From assembly GCF_040954835.1 (NCBI RefSeq), contig NC_090709.1, forward strand, positions 46,890,976 through 46,954,975: 64,000 bases of DNA, written 5' to 3'. The stretch's first letter is position 1. Every line of letters begins with the position of its first letter. Source of the DNA: Lepisosteus oculatus. Taxonomy: Eukaryota > Chordata > Actinopteri > Semionotiformes > Lepisosteidae. The position numbers and the translations under genes were made by a program. The notes under the pieces were generated by a model, which was not told the origin of the DNA, ran no database searches, and was given only the letters and a program-made list of their open reading frames with translations. Below, one piece after another: positions 58,634-64,000 of this stretch.

Positions 58634-61600
58634 ATGATGGCAACTCCACAGATATTCATTGAGATCCAGAATGATAAAGTTGTACTCAATGAGAGGGCAG
58701 CTGAAGTTCTGTCAGGAATGACAGGTGTTGCAGAGGTGATTGGCATTGTGGGTAAGCACAGGACTGGAAAGTCTTACTTGCTGTCTCGGTTCTTTAATGA
58801 AGACCAAGGATTCAAAGTTGGACATGGAGTGGAAGGATGTACCAAAGGCATTTGGATGTGGTCCAGACCACACCCTTTCCACACAAATGCCTGTCTCCTG
58901 CTTCTGGATACTGAGGGATTGGACGACTGTGAAAATAGGCTCATAACTGATAAGACTATATTTTTACTGACAACACTGCTGTCCAGCAGTATAATCTTCA
59001 ACATCAAAGGATGTATCGACAGAAGGGCTATTGAAGAAATTCTGTATCCTTGGGAAGAAAACATTTTAAACTATACAACAATATAAATTACTAAAAAAGA
59101 AATCTTGAGCTTTACATAATCCTCCAATTTCATGAGCAGATTTAGTTTTCAGTTTAAAGTGAATTCTGGGGTGAGCTGTGGTGATCTTTGTTTATGCTGA
59201 TTTGTGTCACCCATGATGCCCAGTACTGTTACTGTACCAGCTGTGTGGAGTTGTCTAATTGGAGAATTAGTTAATATCATTGCTGGGTCACTTCACTTCA
59301 CCCCTTTCAGTACTGAACCACAAGTACATATGTGCAGTCAGAGTGTTAATGAAGTCTGCTGTAAAATATTTTTTATAATCTTATGACAGCTTCTAATCAT
59401 ATTCTAATCATATGAAACTGAAACTGAAACAATCTAATTATCTAGAACTGCAAAAGTCCAATAAAAGCCAAAATAAAAGCCAAAATCAGATTTCTGGAGC
59501 ATTTCAACAGGACATTACAGGAAAAAAAGGACAATGAAGACTTATATTGGAATTTAAAACAAATATCAAAATTATTGTTTCTGACTAACAAAGAGATTAT
59601 AAATAAGAAAATATTATTATCCATGTTTAAACCAGGTGGTGCATTGGCACTGTGATTATCATTGCAGCCTTGCAGCACTGGGGCCCTTGGTGTAATTCCT
59701 GGGGTGCTCTCTGCATACTCTTTGCATGGGTTTCCTCCAGGTGCTTAACCAAGTGGTTTGGTAGAGTTGGCCCTGGTGTGAGTGTATGCCCTGTGATGGA
59801 TTGATGTCCTGTCCAGGGTGTATCCTGCCTTTTGCACATTGATTCCTGGGTAGGATCCATCTCTCCTGGGACTCTGAAATGGACAAGTGCTTATTGTAAG
59901 TGATGCAGTGTTAAGAATTTTTCAAATAATAATAATAATAATAATAATTGCTTACACTTATATAGCGCTTTTCTGGACACTCCACTCAAAGCGCTTTACA
60001 GGTAATGGGGACTCCCCTCCACCACCACCAATGTGCAGCATCCACCTGGATGATGCGACGGCAGCCATAGTGCGCCAGACCGCTCACCACACATCAGCTA
60101 TCAGTGGGGAGGAGAGCAGAGTAATGTAGCCAGTTCATAGATGGGGATTATTAGGAGGTCATGATTGGTAAAGGCCAATGGAGAAATTTGGCCAGGACAC
60201 CGGGGTTACACCCCTACTCTTTTTGAGAAACGCCCTGGGATTTTTAATGACCACAGAGAGTCAGGACCTCGGTTTTACGTCTCATCCGAAGGACTGTTCA
60301 GTGATTTAAAAATATCAGCAATGTTAAACTCTATTTTTTAATTAAAGGCCATTATCAATGTGACGTCATAGATTTTTTTTTTCCTGAAACCCAGTACAGC
60401 TGCCTCTTACAAGTTGTACATCAGATGTCTCTCGTCAGTGAGGAGAAAAATAAGTCACTTAAAGATTACCTTCCGAACTTGTTCTATATACTGATAAGAG
60501 ATTTCCAGTTTGAAGAATTTGATCATGATAAGTTTAAGGACAAGTTTCTGAATGCCTTGGATAAAGAAACAAAGACAAAATATAAGGAAGTCTTTGACAA
60601 AACAGAAATTCATATTCTGCCACAACCAGCTCTTGGGAAAGCGCTCAAGTAAGTATACTTTTTATTTATATATAATAATATAATAAACTATTCAGGAATT
60701 GCCAAATACTTAAACATTTTGTTCTTGTTTTTGAAAGTTTGCTGTGCTTTATATAATTTCTCCTTTCCAGTGTGTGTACAGTATTTGAAAGGAAGGGTCA
60801 AATATCATCTGTACTCAACAGACTCTGCTTACTTCTGTCTGTAATTTCCTCTCAAACTCAAACCTTCTGTTTTTGTTGTCCCCTCACATCCTTGCTAATG
60901 TATTAGGATTTGTTTTGGTGAGGAAAAAACAAGTGAGACACAATCTATTCATAGATCATCTTTTCTTCCTTATTTGCTTTTCACCTCTGCTAAACAGTTT
61001 TGTTTTCTGTCACTTAGTTTTACCCCTGTACCCCTATTATTTTGATTTGCCTGACATCATAATATGATATTAATTATCACTCTAATTATTATAATAATTA
61101 TAACATTCTACTGTTCCTAAAATCCTATTCTATCTTACCTGATGGATCCACATTTTAAGTAGTAAACTATAATTTATAAATTTAAGTAAACTATAATTTC
61201 TATTTACATTTCTTTATTATATGTAAGTTTGGTAATAAGAGCATGCTTACTTAAGTGTTTTTAACATATGTACTTGATTCTTCTTCAGAAAACTCCCGGA
61301 AATGAAAGATGAAGATTTAGACCATGACTTTCTAACATCACTCAACACCTTTGTGACCACTGTTCGTGATAAACAGTCTGCTCCCAAGGCAGTGAAAAGT
61401 CTCATCTGCACACCAGGAGGTAAAGCCTTCACAAGCAGCTCTGTTAAATGACAGTGGATATTCAGTTATGCGACTGTTGTCAATTACATCTCTTGATTTT
61501 CTTGTTCAAATTCTAAAAATGGAATGAGCTGACGTAAAAAAGCACTTTTTTTAGCACTTTGGCTTTACACTTTGGACAGTACACCTGGCTGAGGAACTGA

Positions 61601-63980
61601 CAGTGCTGGTCGGAGATTAGTGTTGCCTCCTTACTGAAGAAGGATGAGCCAGAGGAACCTGCTGCAAAGGATGTTGGGGTGGAGGGAGGGGTCTGTTACA
61701 TTGGCACATTGAAAATGTCTCCATTTTCATCCTTTGTTTTAGCATATTTATGGGACAAATTAACCTATTTTATACTGGGAGGTAATAAAATAAAACACAT
61801 GGTTTTGGTTCCCCAGAAGTATATAGTGTATTCAAGAGTGATCATTAAATGAGTAAACTAAGATGTCAATGCATAGAGAGACTTGGCTGAACCCATGTTC
61901 CCAGGCTATAGGGTGAGGAAACTGTAAGCCCAGTTCAGAGAAGAGTGGCTGAGGGGCTGGTGCAGAGGTGGAGACAGGGGGAGGAATGAATTCATGAGCA
62001 AGGAGGAGAAAACGTTTACGTTTACAGTATATACACTGATATAAACTGATGTCAGTGCTGGTATACATTAAATAAATAATAGTAAGGAAAATTGTCACAT
62101 TTTGTAGCAATAATGTTTTGTGATTGTATGTATGATTCTTCTTCTTATAATACTTTGAAGAAACTAGAATTTAAAATGCAGTCCTCATCAGAATTCAAAG
62201 AACGAATAATTACATTGCAGATTTCTAATTGCAGTTTCATTTTTATTCCTCAGTTTCTGGTGAAAGATGTGATATTTTTCCTGAAAATACATATTTGCTT
62301 TGTTACATTTTCATGCAGAATGTGTTTTTTTTAAACAGGGACAACCAATGAATTTTTACATCATTAATGTTTCAAATAATTCTGAATGTTATCACTGCAA
62401 TTGTTGCAATACTAATGTGTTTCATATGATAGTAATGTATATTGATAGTAATAATATGAAAAGTGTGTTAATGAAAGAATGTGTATTTTTTAATTAAGGA
62501 AATTACTTCAGGAATGCTCACAAATTAGAGCAGCTGAGGGAAAATCCATCTTTGTTTTTAATGTAAACTACATTAAAAACTAATTTTATTAATTTCTGAA
62601 AAATCAGTTAACCAAATGTAAAAACTCGTCTCAGCACTTATTTTACTGCTGAGAATATAAGAAATGAGATATAAGCAATCTTCTGGGAAGAAGTCAAAAT
62701 GTAATCTCACCCCCTTCACCAGGTGGAAGAAGATTTCCCAGAGAGAAAGAAATGCTTCTGTAATATCAAAAAAGTCCATGTGGCCACTGACAGCAGCACC
62801 TGGAGGACACAAAGGTTCTCCAGTATTGGACTCATTCAGTGAAGAAAGGAAACTCAGCCCCTTGGTCTTTAATTTCCTTTGACATGTTGCCCCAACTTTA
62901 TGTCTGGGAATGTCAATCAGATGTGTCTCTTAATGCCTCAAAGTGCAAATATGGATCTCACACAAAGCATGATAAATATTAATGTTTACTGCCCTGTAAT
63001 ATTATTAAATATTTTTAAAATCCAGGAAATATTACAAAGAACTTTTCATTATTTTATTAAGTGTTTGAGGCATTAAAAGCATTACAGGTGCTGTCAGTTC
63101 CAGTAATTACTGGTTGTATTTTTATGGTTTTTCAGTATAAATATACACATTTTGTTTGTTCTCATTTGCTTAATCTCAACATATCACCACCTGACATTAC
63201 TCTTTTCCCCTCTGTGAAGCCTTTGTGGAGCTGGCTCGCTCCTACATCAACATGCTGAACAAACAAGACAATGTCTGTCTGACAGTAGCTGCTCTGGAAA
63301 TGAATGAGGCCTGGATAAACAAAACATTTCTATGAGCAAAAGATAACATGGAAAATATTGTAACAGAGATGGAAGTTCACCTTCCACACAATGAAGATGC
63401 ACTGTGCAAAGACTACAATGAAAAATGTGACAAAGTAATTGAGGAGTTCATGAAAAAACTGGAATATACCAGCGGCACGAATCAAAAGGAATTAAAGAAG
63501 AAGGAGTTACAGGTAAATCTAAAAAATAGTTTGTCATTAAATACTAAATACTAAATTAAAATATCAGTAGAGAATGAATACTGTACTTGATTTCATTGTT
63601 AAATAGTTCTAACTTGTTTACTTTGTTTATAAAAACCATACACAATTGCTACATATAAATATCAATAAGGCTGAAATGCTAATATTTTCTGAAAACCTGA
63701 ATATCTCCCATCTTCCTAAATAATTTTTTAATCTAGTGAAAATAATTACACTGTTTATTGAAGAGCAATGAAAGTATAAGTGTCTAGGTTTTACATTAAT
63801 AGCTACTTCATTGCATACATGAATATTAATTAGTCAGCAGATAGGTGTGTTATATGTTCTTTGGGATAGCAAAATACTGAGCTCAAAGCACAGATGACCG
63901 ATGTTAACGAGTTCCTTAGAAATCTGTATAAAAAGCCAAAATACATGGGTTTTTTTGATGCAAGAATGGTGAAGGTGTAA
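58634..63980 (+). CDS. Guanylate-binding protein (GBP) family gene, short and with an in-frame stop
   Basis: Proposed coding exons: 58634-59043, 60400-60648, 61289-61419, 63220-63512 and 63870-63980. All junctions use GT/AG and keep one frame of 398 codons including the final stop. Family motifs: P-loop GKHRTGKS (residues 40-47), switch region TKGIWMW (70-76), DTEG (92-95), and RDF at the guanine-specificity position in exon 2. Exons 3-4 match the start of the helical domain (MKDEDLDHDFLTSL, FVELARSYINML, CLTVAALEMNEAW). Codon 302 (63333-63335) is TGA. The final exon ends ARMVKV without a CaaX box, so the product would be about 200 residues shorter than typical GBPs (580-630). GBPs are interferon-induced large GTPases that act on pathogen-containing membranes. 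This copy is either a pseudogene or carries a variant or sequencing error. The splice junction between exons 1 and 2 is the least certain. Confidence 0.82.
59636..59898 (+). repeat. SINE with tRNA-derived head and L2-type tail
   Basis: The head reads GGTGGTGCATTGGCACTG ... GGTGTAATTCCTGGGG (A- and B-box relics). The tail reads GGTGTGAGTGTATGCCCTG and GTCCTGTCCAGGGTGTATCC, then ends in a TGGACAAGTG-like 3' segment. This tail is common in ray-finned fish SINEs. It lies in GBP intron 2. Confidence 0.75.
59926..59948 (+). repeat. Microsatellite (AAT)n
   Basis: Seven to eight AAT units directly abutting the following dispersed repeat, probably its tail on the other strand. Confidence 0.9.
59949..60295 (-). 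repeat. Dispersed fish repeat with an (ATT)n tail
   Basis: Contains TATATAGCGCTTTTCTGG, CAAAGCGCTTTACAGG, the GGGACTCCCCTCCACCACCA stretch and CGGGGTTACACCCCTACTC, a dispersed sequence I know from non-teleost and early-branching fish genomes. On the minus strand it ends in the ATT run, as a retroposon tail would. Exact class not known to me. Confidence 0.6.
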
Positions 63981-64000
63981 CAACCACTAACCAGCCCAGA

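Overview
This window is eukaryotic: spliced genes, polymerase III tRNA genes (one with an intron), LINE, SINE, LTR and DNA-transposon remnants, and a guanylate-binding-protein (GBP) gene. A tRNA-headed SINE with an L2-type tail and a second dispersed repeat near 60 kb suggest a ray-finned fish, perhaps outside the crown teleosts. That placement is inference. Most of the window is repeats. Only two host-type protein genes are supported: a three-exon BEN-domain gene inside a transposon-like element, and a GBP-family gene at the right end.

Left part (1-22.2 kb). A minus-strand LTR retroelement runs off the left edge; it has an LTR, a tRNA-Asn primer-binding site and a gag-like reading frame. It sits in the first unit of a tandem array of about 2.84-kb units (2371-21286). 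Each of the seven units carries a tRNA-Thr(AGT) on the minus strand and a tRNA-Leu(AAG) on the plus strand. A more diverged copy of the post-tRNA part of the unit follows the last tRNA-Leu, and another lies near 24.8-25.7 kb.

Middle part (22.2-46.9 kb). This is a mosaic of duplications. A block at 22.2-23.75 kb recurs in direct orientation at 27.07-28.5 kb. A block at 23.34-27.06 kb, holding an intron-containing tRNA-Leu(CAA) and a solo LTR, recurs inverted at 37.18-40.26 kb. Between the arms lie an inverted scrap of the array unit, a broken Ty3/Gypsy element, a cluster of decayed tRNA genes (His, Glu, Val, Val, Asp) and a 2.9-kb DNA element (A). Next to the second arm is a 6.6-kb element (B) with the same terminal inverted repeats and TA flanks. 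B encodes the BEN-domain protein; A looks like its internally deleted relative. Both carry inward-facing tRNA-like sequences.

Right part (46.9-64 kb). Two interferon-response-like motifs, a GAS-like motif, a TATA box and a splice donor at 49.2-49.4 kb look like the promoter and non-coding first exon of the GBP gene, whose coding exons begin at 58,634. The proposed first intron holds a decayed hAT transposon and a LINE scrap. The GBP reading frame is consistent over five exons but has one in-frame stop in the helical domain and ends short of the family's usual length.

The most unusual signals are the TA-flanked BEN-domain element family with internal tRNA-like modules, the paired Thr/Leu tRNA array in which every tRNA-Thr has a changed T-loop base, and the inverted duplication that copied a solo LTR with its target site.
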